Shown here: positions 50,352 through 58,193 of the stretch, one piece after another
How the letters are laid out: each line of letters opens with the position of its first letter
Position numbering within the stretch: the stretch's first letter is position 1
NCBI GenBank assembly: GCA_041663305.1
Contig: JBAYMT010000001.1
Location: 151,925 to 215,924 of the forward strand
Length of the DNA: 64,000 nucleotides
Origin: Minisyncoccus sp041663305
GTDB taxonomy: Bacteria; Patescibacteriota; Minisyncoccia; Minisyncoccales; Minisyncoccaceae
Direction: 5' to 3'
Program-made: the position numbers and the translations under genes
The notes under the pieces: model-generated
Told to the model about the DNA's origin: nothing
What the model saw: the letters and a program-made list of their open reading frames with translations, nothing else
The model's database searches: none

Positions 50352-50984
50352 TTATTTTTCTTCTAGAACAACTATATCAACCTTATCGTCTTCGCCTTTC
50401 GGACCTAAATGCTTTTTTTGGATATTTAATTTTTCTTGGGTTTCAATGTCTTTTTCTCCCATTACTTTTAAAAATGCTTCTAAGTTTTCTTTTTTAAAGC
50501 ACATTGGAATAACCATTTTGGGTTCAATTAAAGAAATGATTTTTACTGCCTCTTTACTTCCAATTGTTTTATCGCCATTTATCGGAAGAAGTAAAATATC
50601 AACATTTCCAATAGCTTCGATCTGTTCTTCGTTAAGCTCTTCTGTTCCTAGTAACCCAAGATGGCAGACTCTGATGTTTTCTGCTTCAATCAAATAAATT
50701 ATATTCTTTTTTTTCTTGTCTATCTGAAGAGAAGGTATTCCTTGTACAAAGATTCCCTTGATTTCATATTCTCCGCAAGAAGAGATGTAAAATTTGTCAC
50801 CAGACTTAGATTTTCCAGTTTCATCTTTTGCGGTGATATTATTAGTTTTTAGTAAAACATCGCCTTCTATTTTAGAGGATTTTTTTTCGTTTTCGGACGC
50901 ATCAACAGAAAGAAAAATATTTTCTTTGTCTGATGTAGAACTTGTTATTTGAAAAATCGTGTCTCCGTACCAGGTTATTTTCAT
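50352..50984 (-). CDS. Degenerate MBL-fold (UlaG-like) protein lacking the metal motif
   Basis: 210 aa. The start MKITWYGDTIFQI, the middle YISSCGEYEIKGIFVQGIPS and the end NVDILLLPINGDKTIGSKEAVKIISLIEPKMVIPM follow the beta-lactamase_3/UlaG-like fold. But the HxHxDH motif expected after GDVLL is absent (GDVLLKTNNITAKDE) and the later metal His are missing, so metal-dependent hydrolysis is unlikely. A binding or structural role is possible. Adjacent to gyrA (20 bp upstream), same strand. Confidence 0.7.
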   Translation of the reverse strand: MKITWYGDTIFQITSSTSDKENIFLSVDASENEKKSSKIEGDVLLKTNNITAKDETGKSKSGDKFYISSCGEYEIKGIFVQGIPSLQIDKKKKNIIYLIEAENIRVCHLGLLGTEELNEEQIEAIGNVDILLLPINGDKTIGSKEAVKIISLIEPKMVIPMCFKKENLEAFLKVMGEKDIETQEKLNIQKKHLGPKGEDDKVDIVVLEEK

Positions 50985-51008
50985 AGGCTAATGTTTTATT
51001 TTAAATCG

Positions 51009-51083
51009 TGGAGCGGGCAAGCAGAATCGAACTGCCGTCTCAACCTTGGCAAGGTTGCATAATAGCCACTATACGATGCCCGC
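51009..51083 (-). tRNA. tRNA-Gly(GCC)
   Basis: Acceptor GCGGGCA/TGCCCGC, anticodon loop TTGCCAA giving GCC, T-loop TTCGATT. CCA encoded (51009-51011). No structured element nearby. Confidence 0.95.
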
Positions 51084-51094
51084 AAAAGGTTTTG

Positions 51095-51167
51095 TGCCGA
51101 GGTCCGGAATCGAACCGGAATCTAATGTTTTTCAGACATTCGCCGTGACCGACTTGGCTACCTCGGC
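51095..51167 (-). tRNA. tRNA-Phe(GAA)
   Basis: Acceptor GCCGAGG/CCTCGGC, anticodon loop CTGAAAA giving GAA, T-loop TTCGATT. CCA not encoded. 11 bp from tRNA-Gly, probably one transcript. Confidence 0.95.
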
Positions 51168-51244
51168 ATGTTTTACGCCCGGATTTTCGCTAATAATTAC
51201 TCTCGGACTAATTTATTTTACCTTATAAATTGTCAAAATTCAAT

Positions 51245-51395
51245 TATTTTAAGGTTGGTGATTTGTAATTAGGAATTCGTAATTGGTACAATGTTATTCC
51301 CGCTAAAGCGGGAATTTTTGAATATGTTCTAGCTACCGTAGGTAGACTACAATGCCCTAATTACTATTTGCTAATTACGAGTTACTTTACTTATT
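51245..51395. repeat. AATTnGTA tandem repeat (copy 5, two-sided)
   Basis: gatttgtaattaggaattcg then taattggtacaatg, an inner CCCGCT-AAA-GCGGG hairpin, and the inverted end ctaattactatttgctaatt. This copy has heptamer blocks on both sides in opposite orientation, so it may show the complete unit. Confidence 0.6.
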
Positions 51396-51404
51396 CAATT
51401 CGTG

Positions 51405-51477
51405 TGGGCGATACAGGGCTCGAACCCATGACCTCATCGGTGTAAACGATGCGCTCTACCAACTGAGCTAATCGCCC
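51405..51477 (-). tRNA. tRNA-Val(TAC)
   Basis: Acceptor GGGCGAT/ATCGCCC, anticodon loop TTTACAC giving TAC, T-loop TTCGAGC. CCA not encoded. Element E9 lies upstream and belongs to the next tRNA. Confidence 0.95.
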
Positions 51478-51520
51478 TAAATTTTATTAAATTTTTGAAG
51501 AGACTTGCCTTTTTTTGGGG

Positions 51521-51607
51521 GGGGACTTGACCTTTAAATAAATTTCTACTGAAATTTTTTAAAGGCAGGGCTCGGGCTCAGACAGCCCTCCGCCCGTTCA
51601 AGTCCTC
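51521..51607 (-). mobile_element. tRNA-associated structured element, copy E9 (tRNA-Leu(GAG))
   Basis: P1 GAGGACTTGA/TCAAGTCCCC from the tRNA-Leu(GAG) T-arm. GGC/GCC, GGA/GA, hairpin GGGCT-GTCTG-AGCCC, then GCCTTTAAA/TTTAAAGGT, where the tandem GA step is replaced by U-A pairs, with inner AATTTC-AGTA-GAAATT. Confidence 0.75.
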
Positions 51608-51616
51608 TCTCTAACT

Positions 51617-51668
51617 AACAGTAAGTTAAGCTATGTCATATTTTGATATGGCATAGCTTAACTTACTG
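51617..51668 (-). terminator. Long palindrome after tRNA-Leu(GAG)
   Basis: CAGTAAGTTAAGCTATG...CATAGCTTAACTTACTG, 17-bp perfect arms plus an inner CATAT/ATATG. Lies between the tRNA 3' end and element E9, where other loci carry a terminator. Confidence 0.6.
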
Positions 51669-51752
51669 TGGGCGGGGGGGGACTTGAACCCCCACGGGAG
51701 TAATCCCCTATGCACCTCAAGCATAGATGTCTGCCGATTCCATCACTCGCCC
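51669..51752 (-). tRNA. tRNA-Leu(GAG)
   Basis: Acceptor GGGCGAG/CCCGCCC (one A-C mismatch), anticodon loop TTGAGGT giving GAG, long variable arm, T-stem with eight consecutive C on the 3' side. CCA not encoded. Confidence 0.9.
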
Positions 51753-51763
51753 GAGATTATTAA

Positions 51764-51795
51764 CTGAGTATCCCGCAAATATGCGGGACACTCAG
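51764..51795 (-). terminator. Stem-loop after rplS
   Basis: CTGAGTGTCCCGCATA/TATGCGGGATACTCAG-type hairpin 9 bp after the rplS stop. Confidence 0.6.
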
Positions 51796-51804
51796 AAAAA
51801 CGTT

Positions 51805-52338
51805 TTATTCTTCGGTAACTTCTTCTTTTCCTTTAAATTCAACTGCTTTCAAGCGAGCTTTTCTTCCTTTGGCTTCTCTTAAGTAATAAAGCTTTGATCT
51901 TCTTGTTTTTGTTCTTTTAACTACTTCAATCTTGCTGACTGCGGGAGTATGCACGGGAAAAATCTTTTCTACTCCGACCCCTCCAACAACTTTTCTTACA
52001 GTAATTGTTCCTGTAATACCCTTTCCATGTTTAACCGCTAAAACTTGGCCCTCAAAAATCTGTGTTCTTTCTTTGTTGTTTTTTTCTTTAAGGATCTGAT
52101 ACACCTTAACGGTGTCTCCCGATCTAATATCTGGAAGATCAGTTTTGAGGTTAGATTCTATAATGCCGAGGTTTTTTATTTCTGGCTCGATAGATACATC
52201 TTCAGCGACAGCTTCAGTTTGTACTTCATCTTGAGCAGTAGCCTCTTTGGTAGATTCTGAGTTTTCGGCAACTTCATCAACAATTTCTGTTTCAGTCGTT
52301 TCCTGAACTTCGGCTTCTTTTTTAATTTCTTCTGTCAT
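51805..52338 (-). CDS. rplS: 50S ribosomal protein L19 with acidic N-terminal extension
   Basis: 177 aa against the usual 115. Residues about 66-170 are L19 (DIRSGDTVKVYQILKEKNNK, FEGQVLAVKHGKG, then RRSKLYYLREAKGRKARLK). The first about 60 residues are almost only Glu, Thr, Ala and Val (TEEIKKEAEVQETTETEIVD), an unstructured acidic tail. L19 sits at the 30S-50S interface. The extension is a Patescibacteria-type oddity of unknown use. Confidence 0.95.
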   Translation of the reverse strand: MTEEIKKEAEVQETTETEIVDEVAENSESTKEATAQDEVQTEAVAEDVSIEPEIKNLGIIESNLKTDLPDIRSGDTVKVYQILKEKNNKERTQIFEGQVLAVKHGKGITGTITVRKVVGGVGVEKIFPVHTPAVSKIEVVKRTKTRRSKLYYLREAKGRKARLKAVEFKGKEEVTEE

Positions 52339-52372
52339 TTTTTTATATTGGTTTCACTTAATTATTCTTCCT

Positions 52373-52449
52373 TGGTGGGCGTATCCTGACTCGAACAGGA
52401 GACCTTTACGATGTCAACGTAACGCTCTAACCAACTGAGCTATACGCCC
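52373..52449 (-). tRNA. tRNA-Val(GAC)
   Basis: Acceptor GGGCGTA/TACGCCC, anticodon loop TTGACAT giving GAC, T-loop TTCGAGT. CCA encoded (52373-52375). 34 bp before rplS; may be co-transcribed. Confidence 0.95.
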
Positions 52450-52469
52450 TAATTGTTCCCCGCTCCAAG

Positions 52470-52552
52470 CAACGCTCTCCCTCAGATAAATTCCTGCTGG
52501 AACTTTCTTCGGGCCTCGCAAAATTACTTGCGAGCCTGTTTGAGCTATACGC
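52470..52552 (-). mobile_element. Degenerate tRNA-associated element E10 with a tRNA-Val 5' fragment
   Basis: Only the long stem survives: GCCCGAAGAAAGTTCC-AGCA-GGAATTTATCTGAGGG. TTTGAGCTATACGCCC at 52536-52551 copies the 5' end of tRNA-Val(GAC), so tRNA material flanks the remnant. Confidence 0.55.
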
Positions 52553-52637
52553 CCCTAAGGAGATTAACGATATTCCCATTTAAGCAAATTAAGTACTAAA
52601 AGTCAATAAATAGAATGCTAATCTCACTCTTGTTTTT

Positions 52638-52685
52638 GGTGATAAATTTCAATCAATTTCGCTTCTGGCTTCGAGTTTATTCACG
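52638..52685 (-). mobile_element. Degenerate tRNA-associated element E12
   Basis: ACTCGAAGCCAGAAGCG, then AAATTGATTGAAATTTATC: a deletion derivative retaining P1, GCC and part of the hairpins, preceded by the 37-bp terminator repeat. Distal tandem partner of E11. Confidence 0.5.
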
Positions 52686-52686
52686 C

Positions 52687-52723
52687 TTCATTAATATTTA
52701 CCTAAAGAGACATAAATGTCTCT
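52687..52723. repeat. 37-bp terminator repeat, distal copy
   Basis: TTCATTAATATTTACC, then the AGAGACAT/ATGTCTCT hairpin; identical to 52832-52868. Brackets element E11. Confidence 0.7.
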
Positions 52724-52741
52724 AATTTGCGGTATTAATAT

Positions 52742-52826
52742 GGACTCGCCATCGAATAAATTTCTGTTGAAATTTTTCTCTGGCCTGTCTCAGCGTCAGT
52801 CACGCTTCCGACTTCGAAGTTCATCC
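52742..52826 (-). mobile_element. tRNA-associated structured element, copy E11 (tRNA-Ile(TAT))
   Basis: 5' arm GGATGAACTTCGAAG resembles the reverse complement of the tRNA-Ile T-arm; 3' arm GGCGAGTCC copies it. GTC/GAC stem (a compensated pair relative to GCC/GGC elsewhere), hairpin AGCGT-GACTG-ACGCT, stem GCCA-GA-GAA/TTC-GA-TGGC, inner AAATTTC-AACA-GAAATTT with a bulged A. Confidence 0.75.
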
Positions 52827-52831
52827 ACACT

Positions 52832-52868
52832 TTCATTAATATTTACCTAAAGAGACATAAATGTCTCT
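52832..52868. repeat. 37-bp terminator repeat, proximal copy
   Basis: Terminator-like hairpin (CCTAAAGAGACAT/ATGTCTCTTTAGG) of tRNA-Ile(TAT); its first 37 bp recur at 52687-52723 beyond element E11. Confidence 0.7.
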
Positions 52869-52882
52869 TTAGGTAAATAATG

Positions 52883-52956
52883 TGCGCGTGGATGGACTCG
52901 AACCATCGACCCCGGCTTTATAAGAGCCGTGCTCTAACCAGCTGAGCTACACGCGC
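52883..52956 (-). tRNA. tRNA-Ile(TAT)
   Basis: Acceptor GCGCGTG/CACGCGC, anticodon loop CTTATAA giving TAT, T-loop TTCGAGT. CCA not encoded. Most bacteria read AUA with a lysidine-modified CAU tRNA; a genuine UAU anticodon is rare. Confidence 0.9.
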
Positions 52957-52985
52957 AAAGCGAAGCCACTTTCGCAGCTTCTTTT

Positions 52986-54824
52986 CTATTTTTTTGTTTT
53001 TATAATTCCTTCAAACTCTTCCCTTTCAATCGTTTCTTTTTCCATTAAAACCGAAACTATCTTTTCTATTAAGTCTTTATTTTCTTTGATAATTCTTTCC
53101 GCTTCTTGTTCTGCCTTTTTGATAATTATTTCTACTTCTTTATCTATGGCTTCGGCTACTTTTTCTGAATAATTCGCTTTTTCTCCATATTCCCTATCTA
53201 AAAAGATTTCTACTTCCTTCTCTCCAAAAGTAATCGGCCCCAAGTTTGACATTCCATAACTTTTAACAATACCCCTTGCTATTCTTGAAGCTTTTGACAA
53301 ATCATCTGATGCTCCGGTCGAGATATCTCCAAAAATAAATCTCTCAGCGCAATATCCCCCAAGGGCAACCGCTATGCTTGATTCTAATTCTGATTTTGTT
53401 CTAAAATATCTTTCTTCGGATGGAACTTTCAGTGTATAGCCAGCAGCCATTCCTCTAGAAATAATCGAAATTTTGCGAACTGGTTCTGCATTGGGAATTA
53501 TTGCCGATACTAATGCATGGCCGGCTTCGTGATATGCGGTGATTTTCTTTTCCCTTTCAGATAAGACATGGCTTTTCCTTTCTGGTCCCAATAAAACCTT
53601 CTCGATAGAATTTAGCAAATTTGATTGTGTAATAGTTTTGCTATTTATTTTAGCTGCTGATATAGCTGCTTCGTTTATAACATTTGAAAGGTCTGCGCCA
53701 GAAAAACCAGGAGTCCTTTCGGCAACTTCTCTGATTTTTACGTTTTTATCTAAAGGTTTCCCGTTTGCGTGTATAGACAATATATCTTCCCTCTCTTGGA
53801 TATCTGGCAGATTAATGACAACCTTTCTATCAAATCTGCCTGGGCGCAACAGCGCTGAATCTAAAACATCTGATCTGTTGGTGGCAGCTAAAATAATGAT
53901 TTTATCATTCTGCTCAAATCCATCCATTTCAGTTAATAATTGGTTTAGTGTCTGCTCTCTTTCTTCATGTCCACCAGTTATGGCTGGGCCTCGCGCCTTT
54001 CCAATACTATCCAATTCATCAATAAAAATCAAGCAAGGTTGATGCTTTTTTGCTGCAGCAAACAGACTACGGACACGTCCAGAACCAACTCCAACAAACA
54101 TTTCAACAAAAGATGAGCCTGCCACAGAAAAGAAAGGTACATTGCTCTCTCCCGCTACCGCACGAGCAAGAAGGGTTTTTCCGCATCCAGCAGGACCGAC
54201 CAATAAAACTCCTTTAGGAATCCTAGCGCCCATTTTGAGATATTTTTCTGGGTGTTTTAGAAAATCAACAATTTCTCGCAATTCTTCTTTCTCCTCTTTT
54301 AGCCCAGCTACGTCTTTGAAGGTAACTTTTTCTTTTGGATGCCCCTCGGCTCCAAAAAGTTTTGCTTTTGCTTTTGTGAAATCAAAAGTTTGCGTAGCTC
54401 CTGTTTTTGCCTGTCTCACAACTAGCCAAAAGAAAAGCCCAAATACTATAAAAGGAAGTGCAACAAACAAAAAGAATGCCCAGAACCAATCGGCCATCTT
54501 TGACTGTTCGCCAAAAGTAAAAGAAACGTTTTTAAGCTTTTCTTTATCTACGCCGTAGTTATTCAAAGACTGCCCTATCGTATCATTGGTTTCTTTTTTA
54601 GTTATAGCTTCGCTTTTGTCTTTATATGTAATTTTAAGCTCGTCTTCGTTTGAAAGAATTTTTTCTACCTTTTCAGCATTTATATCCTGAACAAGCTGAG
54701 TGATTGAAATTTCTTTTATACTAGCGGATGGTTTATTGAAAAAATTAAACAACGAACCTAAAATCAAAAAAATAAGGACGACGTAAAGAATATTTAGAAG
54801 CAATCCCTTGATAGGACTTTTCAT
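52986..54824 (-). CDS. ftsH: ATP-dependent zinc metalloprotease FtsH
   Basis: 612 aa. Two membrane helices (about 7-27 and 113-136) flank an extracytoplasmic domain. AAA+ module with Walker A GPAGCGKT (210-217), Walker B FIDELDSIG, SRH NRSDVLDSALLRPGRFDR, and the zinc site HEAGH near residue 430. Degrades membrane and regulatory proteins. tRNA-Ile follows 30 bp downstream. No start ambiguity. Confidence 0.95.
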   Translation of the reverse strand: MKSPIKGLLLNILYVVLIFLILGSLFNFFNKPSASIKEISITQLVQDINAEKVEKILSNEDELKITYKDKSEAITKKETNDTIGQSLNNYGVDKEKLKNVSFTFGEQSKMADWFWAFFLFVALPFIVFGLFFWLVVRQAKTGATQTFDFTKAKAKLFGAEGHPKEKVTFKDVAGLKEEKEELREIVDFLKHPEKYLKMGARIPKGVLLVGPAGCGKTLLARAVAGESNVPFFSVAGSSFVEMFVGVGSGRVRSLFAAAKKHQPCLIFIDELDSIGKARGPAITGGHEEREQTLNQLLTEMDGFEQNDKIIILAATNRSDVLDSALLRPGRFDRKVVINLPDIQEREDILSIHANGKPLDKNVKIREVAERTPGFSGADLSNVINEAAISAAKINSKTITQSNLLNSIEKVLLGPERKSHVLSEREKKITAYHEAGHALVSAIIPNAEPVRKISIISRGMAAGYTLKVPSEERYFRTKSELESSIAVALGGYCAERFIFGDISTGASDDLSKASRIARGIVKSYGMSNLGPITFGEKEVEIFLDREYGEKANYSEKVAEAIDKEVEIIIKKAEQEAERIIKENKDLIEKIVSVLMEKETIEREEFEGIIKTKK

Positions 54825-54850
54825 AGGTTCTATTTTGTCTTAAAGAAAAT

Positions 54851-55030
54851 TATTATTTATTGCCCGAATGCTGCGGGCTAAAGCCTGCTTAGTGAGAGGC
54901 AATCCCGGAGCGAAGCGGAGGAAATAATATAAATCACAAAATTTTACGGTACTGCCTAAGGGCAGTATAAAAATTCGTAAAATTTTGAATCCACTTAGGA
55001 TTTGTGGGCGTGCTCACTAGATTTCTATTT
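54851..55030 (+). mobile_element. Stop-codon-abutting repeat family M, copy 3
   Basis: Same plan as copies 1 and 2: TATTGCCCGAATGCTGCGGG...CTAAAGCC...GAAGCGGAG...CACAAAATTTTACGGTACTG...GTAAAATTTTGAATCCACTT...GATTTCTATTTAAG. The terminal CTA at 55025-55027 is the reverse complement of the rpsA stop codon. Confidence 0.7.
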
Positions 55031-56122
55031 AAGCCTTAAAGACATCCAGTGTCTTTGTGGTTGGAAGCTCAATATTTGGAATTCGTATTCTTTGCCAACT
55101 TCCATTTTTTCTTTCATTTTTATTTCGGATCCAAATTCCGAAATATGGATTAGTCCCTGAATTTTTGCGTCTTCGTTGTCTGTTTTTAACTGAACAAAAG
55201 CGCCAAATGGGTTGAACCTCGAAACAATTCCGATAACTACATCGCCGTTTTTAAGTCCAAGTTCTTGCCAAGGGTCTTTTTTAAGATTCTTTAGTGATAA
55301 AGATACCCTACCTTGACTAATATCAATGATTTCTGCTTTTACTTTTTGTCCGATTTCAACAAATTGAGATGGGTCTTCGATCAACTGCCAGTCTAATTCA
55401 GAAATATGAACAAGTCCTTCTAGTAAATCATCGTCTGAAGCGCCTTCAAATTGCTGTTCTGGCATAGCAAACTTGATAAATGCTCCAAAATTAACAATTC
55501 CTGAAACTTTTCCTTCAACAACATCGCCAACTTTCAAGTTTTTGATTGCTTTTTGAAGGTTTTCGTTTTCTTTTGATTCTTCAGTAAGAATGATCTGACC
55601 AGCTTTTTCGTCAAAATCCAAAACCTTGACCTTGATTTCCTGGCCAATAAATGATTGCAATTTTCGTAAAATCTTTGCTTTATCCCCTTCTGGAACTCTA
55701 GGATATTTTTCTGGAGACAATTGAGATGTAGGCAAAAAGGCGGGAATACCGGAAATATCAGTTAATAATCCTCCTTTATTGACTTTGCTGATCTTAACAT
55801 TGAATTCCTTGTTAGAATCTTTCATTTCTTTAACATTCTTCCAAGCAAATTCCCTTTCTGCATCTCTTAGAGATAATTCTATAAAACCATTTTCGTTTTC
55901 TGGTTCAAGAACTTTAACAGATATAGTATCGTTCGGTTTGACATTTTTCAAAATATTTCGAGCATTTTGATATTCTGCACCAAAGATAATTCCTGTTTTT
56001 GTTGGACCTAAGTCCAAATAGATTGCTAGGTTTTCTATAGCCAAAACTCTACCATCTATCACATCGCCCGTTTTTAAGATTCGGACAGAATCGTTTAATT
56101 TTTGTAATGTTTCGTTCTGCAT
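55025..56122 (-). CDS. rpsA: 30S ribosomal protein S1 (four S1 domains)
   Basis: 365 aa with four S1 RNA-binding domains beginning near GDVIDGRVLAIENLAIYLDL, KEFNVKISKVNKGGLLTDI, GDVVEGKVSGIVNFGAFIKF and GDVVIGIVSRFNPFGAFVQL. E. coli S1 has six; four is usual for small genomes. Domains 3 and 4 are the most canonical. Helps mRNA binding to the 30S subunit. Its TAG stop is contained in repeat copy M3. Confidence 0.85.
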   Translation of the reverse strand: MQNETLQKLNDSVRILKTGDVIDGRVLAIENLAIYLDLGPTKTGIIFGAEYQNARNILKNVKPNDTISVKVLEPENENGFIELSLRDAEREFAWKNVKEMKDSNKEFNVKISKVNKGGLLTDISGIPAFLPTSQLSPEKYPRVPEGDKAKILRKLQSFIGQEIKVKVLDFDEKAGQIILTEESKENENLQKAIKNLKVGDVVEGKVSGIVNFGAFIKFAMPEQQFEGASDDDLLEGLVHISELDWQLIEDPSQFVEIGQKVKAEIIDISQGRVSLSLKNLKKDPWQELGLKNGDVVIGIVSRFNPFGAFVQLKTDNEDAKIQGLIHISEFGSEIKMKEKMEVGKEYEFQILSFQPQRHWMSLRLK

Positions 56123-56187
56123 ATAAATAGTTTATAGCATAAACCCTTGCAGTAATCAAGATTTTGCAGTTTTCCTTAATCCAAGCA

Positions 56188-56210
56188 AAAGAGCAGGATT
56201 TTCCTGCTCT
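56188..56210 (-). terminator. Intrinsic terminator of the Cys-rich repeat-protein gene
   Basis: AGAGCAGG-AAAAT-CCTGCTCT hairpin followed by TTTGCTTGG on the minus strand, just after the stop at 56224. Confidence 0.7.
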
Positions 56211-56223
56211 TTCTTTGTTTTTT

Positions 56224-58005
56224 TTACTTTTCTGACCAATTAGGATTTATATTTAAGCGATTAGCGGAACAGGTTTGACTTGCTGACCCATCCACCACAT
56301 TACATGTCCAGGTAACAGTGGCGCCTTTTTCTGGAAAAGCAGTATTTGAAGGGGTTCCAATGATACATTGAACTCCTTCGTATGCAACTACGCCCATTAA
56401 GTATGTTTTTGCAGCAGGTCCGCAAGTTCCGCAAGGCTGGTTGGTTATTGGTGTGCCGGCACAAGGTAAATTGGCGGCAGTAGCTGTTCTGGTTTGAGTT
56501 CCATTGGTGCAAGTTCCCCATGATCCGTAGACATAAATACAAGATGGGAAGCTTTGAGAACAGGTTGCGGTAGTTCCCCCATTTGATCCTTGGCACTGCC
56601 ACACCCAACTCGAACCGCCTTGAAGATTGGTTATGGAAGTTCCAGTATTGCAGTTGTAATGAGTTTCATTACAAGAACCGTTTATTGGAGTGGTACATGA
56701 TTGAGTGGTTGTTGGAGTGCCAACGCAAGGTGAATTGGTTGCGGTAGCTGTTCTAGTTTGAGTTCCATTGATGCAAGTTCCCCATGATCCATAAGTGTAA
56801 GTACAAGATGGGAAGTTTTGGGAACAGGTTGCGGTGGTTCCGCCATTAGTTCCTTGGCATTGCCATGCCCAACTCGCACCGCCCTGAAGGTTATATATTG
56901 ATGTGCCCGTATTGCAGTTGTAGTGAGTTGAAGTGCAAGAACCGTTTACCGGAGTGGTACATGATTGACTTGTTGTTGGAGTGCCAATGCAGGGTGAATT
57001 AGTTGGAGTAGCTGTTCTGGTCTGGGTTCCGCTGTTGCAAACTCCCCATGATCCGTAATTGTAATTGCAAGATGGGAAGTTTTGGGAACAGGTTGCAGTG
57101 GTTCCGCCATTAGTTCCTTGGCATTGCCACACCCAACTTACACCGCCCTGCAGATTATTAATGGAAGTTCCGGCGTTGCAGTTGTAGTGAGCTGAAGAAC
57201 AAGAACCGTTTACTGGAGTGACATACTGGCACCTTTGCGATGTTGCGTAAGGGTTTGATCCAGTACATCCCGATGGAGAGGACGAGCATGTCCTATACTG
57301 AGTATTGTTTGAATGGCATGCATCCCAAGATCCACAAGACCAAGTACATGCTGAGATATTGTTATATACGCAAGTCCCTGAGTTACTTCCACCATTTTGT
57401 CCAGAGCAATTCCATTGATAGTAATTTCCATTGTTGTATTGATTAATTGCGCTTCCAGAAGAACAGCAATAAGGACAACTGTTATTACATGATCCGTTTA
57501 CCGGAGAAACAGGAAAACTTTCCGAGCAAGTTGCAGTGGTTCCGCCATTAGTTCCTTGGCATTGCCATGCCCAACTCGCACCGCCTTGAAGATTGTTTAT
57601 TGAAGTTCCCGTATTGCATTTGTAGTGAGTTGAAGAACAGGAACCATTAATTAAGGGTAATGTGCAAGTGGTTCCTGCTATTGATGCATAACTAGAACAA
57701 TTACTTCCTCCATAGTCACAGGCTGCAACGTTAAAAATGAAACTTCTTCCACATTCAGGAGCTGTAATTATAATATTACTACCCTGAAAAGTGCTCTGGC
57801 TCGTATGATCTCCCCAGTTTGTGATTGTGTAACTCCAACCACTTCCCTGTTGTTGCCAAGAACAGTTTGTTCTTGGGTCAGTTGATGAAAAAGGGGTACA
57901 TTTTAATCCAGTTGGAATAGGTGGCGCTGCAAATATAAGGCTGCCCCAAAATAACGAAAAGAGAAAAAGAAATATGGAATAAGTTGTTTTTATATAAGAT
58001 TTCAT
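56224..58005 (-). CDS. Secreted Cys-rich protein with thrombospondin-like repeats
   Basis: 593 aa. Signal peptide (YSIFLFLFSLFWGSLIFAAP). A type III-like start (PTGLKCTPFSSTDPRTNCSW) is followed by four to five repeats of about 90 residues, each with NGSC..THYNCNTGTSI, LQGG.SW.WQCQG.NGGTTATC and, in most, YGSWG.C.NGTQTRTAT, which is TSP1-like (W..WG.C). More than 40 Cys, expected to form disulfides outside the cell. Likely surface adhesion. Repeat DNA is highly similar, so copy number may vary. Confidence 0.75.
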   Translation of the reverse strand: MKSYIKTTYSIFLFLFSLFWGSLIFAAPPIPTGLKCTPFSSTDPRTNCSWQQQGSGWSYTITNWGDHTSQSTFQGSNIIITAPECGRSFIFNVAACDYGGSNCSSYASIAGTTCTLPLINGSCSSTHYKCNTGTSINNLQGGASWAWQCQGTNGGTTATCSESFPVSPVNGSCNNSCPYCCSSGSAINQYNNGNYYQWNCSGQNGGSNSGTCVYNNISACTWSCGSWDACHSNNTQYRTCSSSPSGCTGSNPYATSQRCQYVTPVNGSCSSAHYNCNAGTSINNLQGGVSWVWQCQGTNGGTTATCSQNFPSCNYNYGSWGVCNSGTQTRTATPTNSPCIGTPTTSQSCTTPVNGSCTSTHYNCNTGTSIYNLQGGASWAWQCQGTNGGTTATCSQNFPSCTYTYGSWGTCINGTQTRTATATNSPCVGTPTTTQSCTTPINGSCNETHYNCNTGTSITNLQGGSSWVWQCQGSNGGTTATCSQSFPSCIYVYGSWGTCTNGTQTRTATAANLPCAGTPITNQPCGTCGPAAKTYLMGVVAYEGVQCIIGTPSNTAFPEKGATVTWTCNVVDGSASQTCSANRLNINPNWSEK

Positions 58006-58193
58006 TGTATTTCGTTTTATTTTTTAATTAATCTAAATATATTATACGATGAATATAAATAATATTAAAGAATAGACCATTTTAATGTTTAAAATTAGCT
58101 CAAAAGATACTTTTCTGACTGTGGATAAGTCTTTTGACTATTTGCCTTTGGCAGGGTATCATATTGACAGACCCTCAAAAAGGGTTTGTAATT

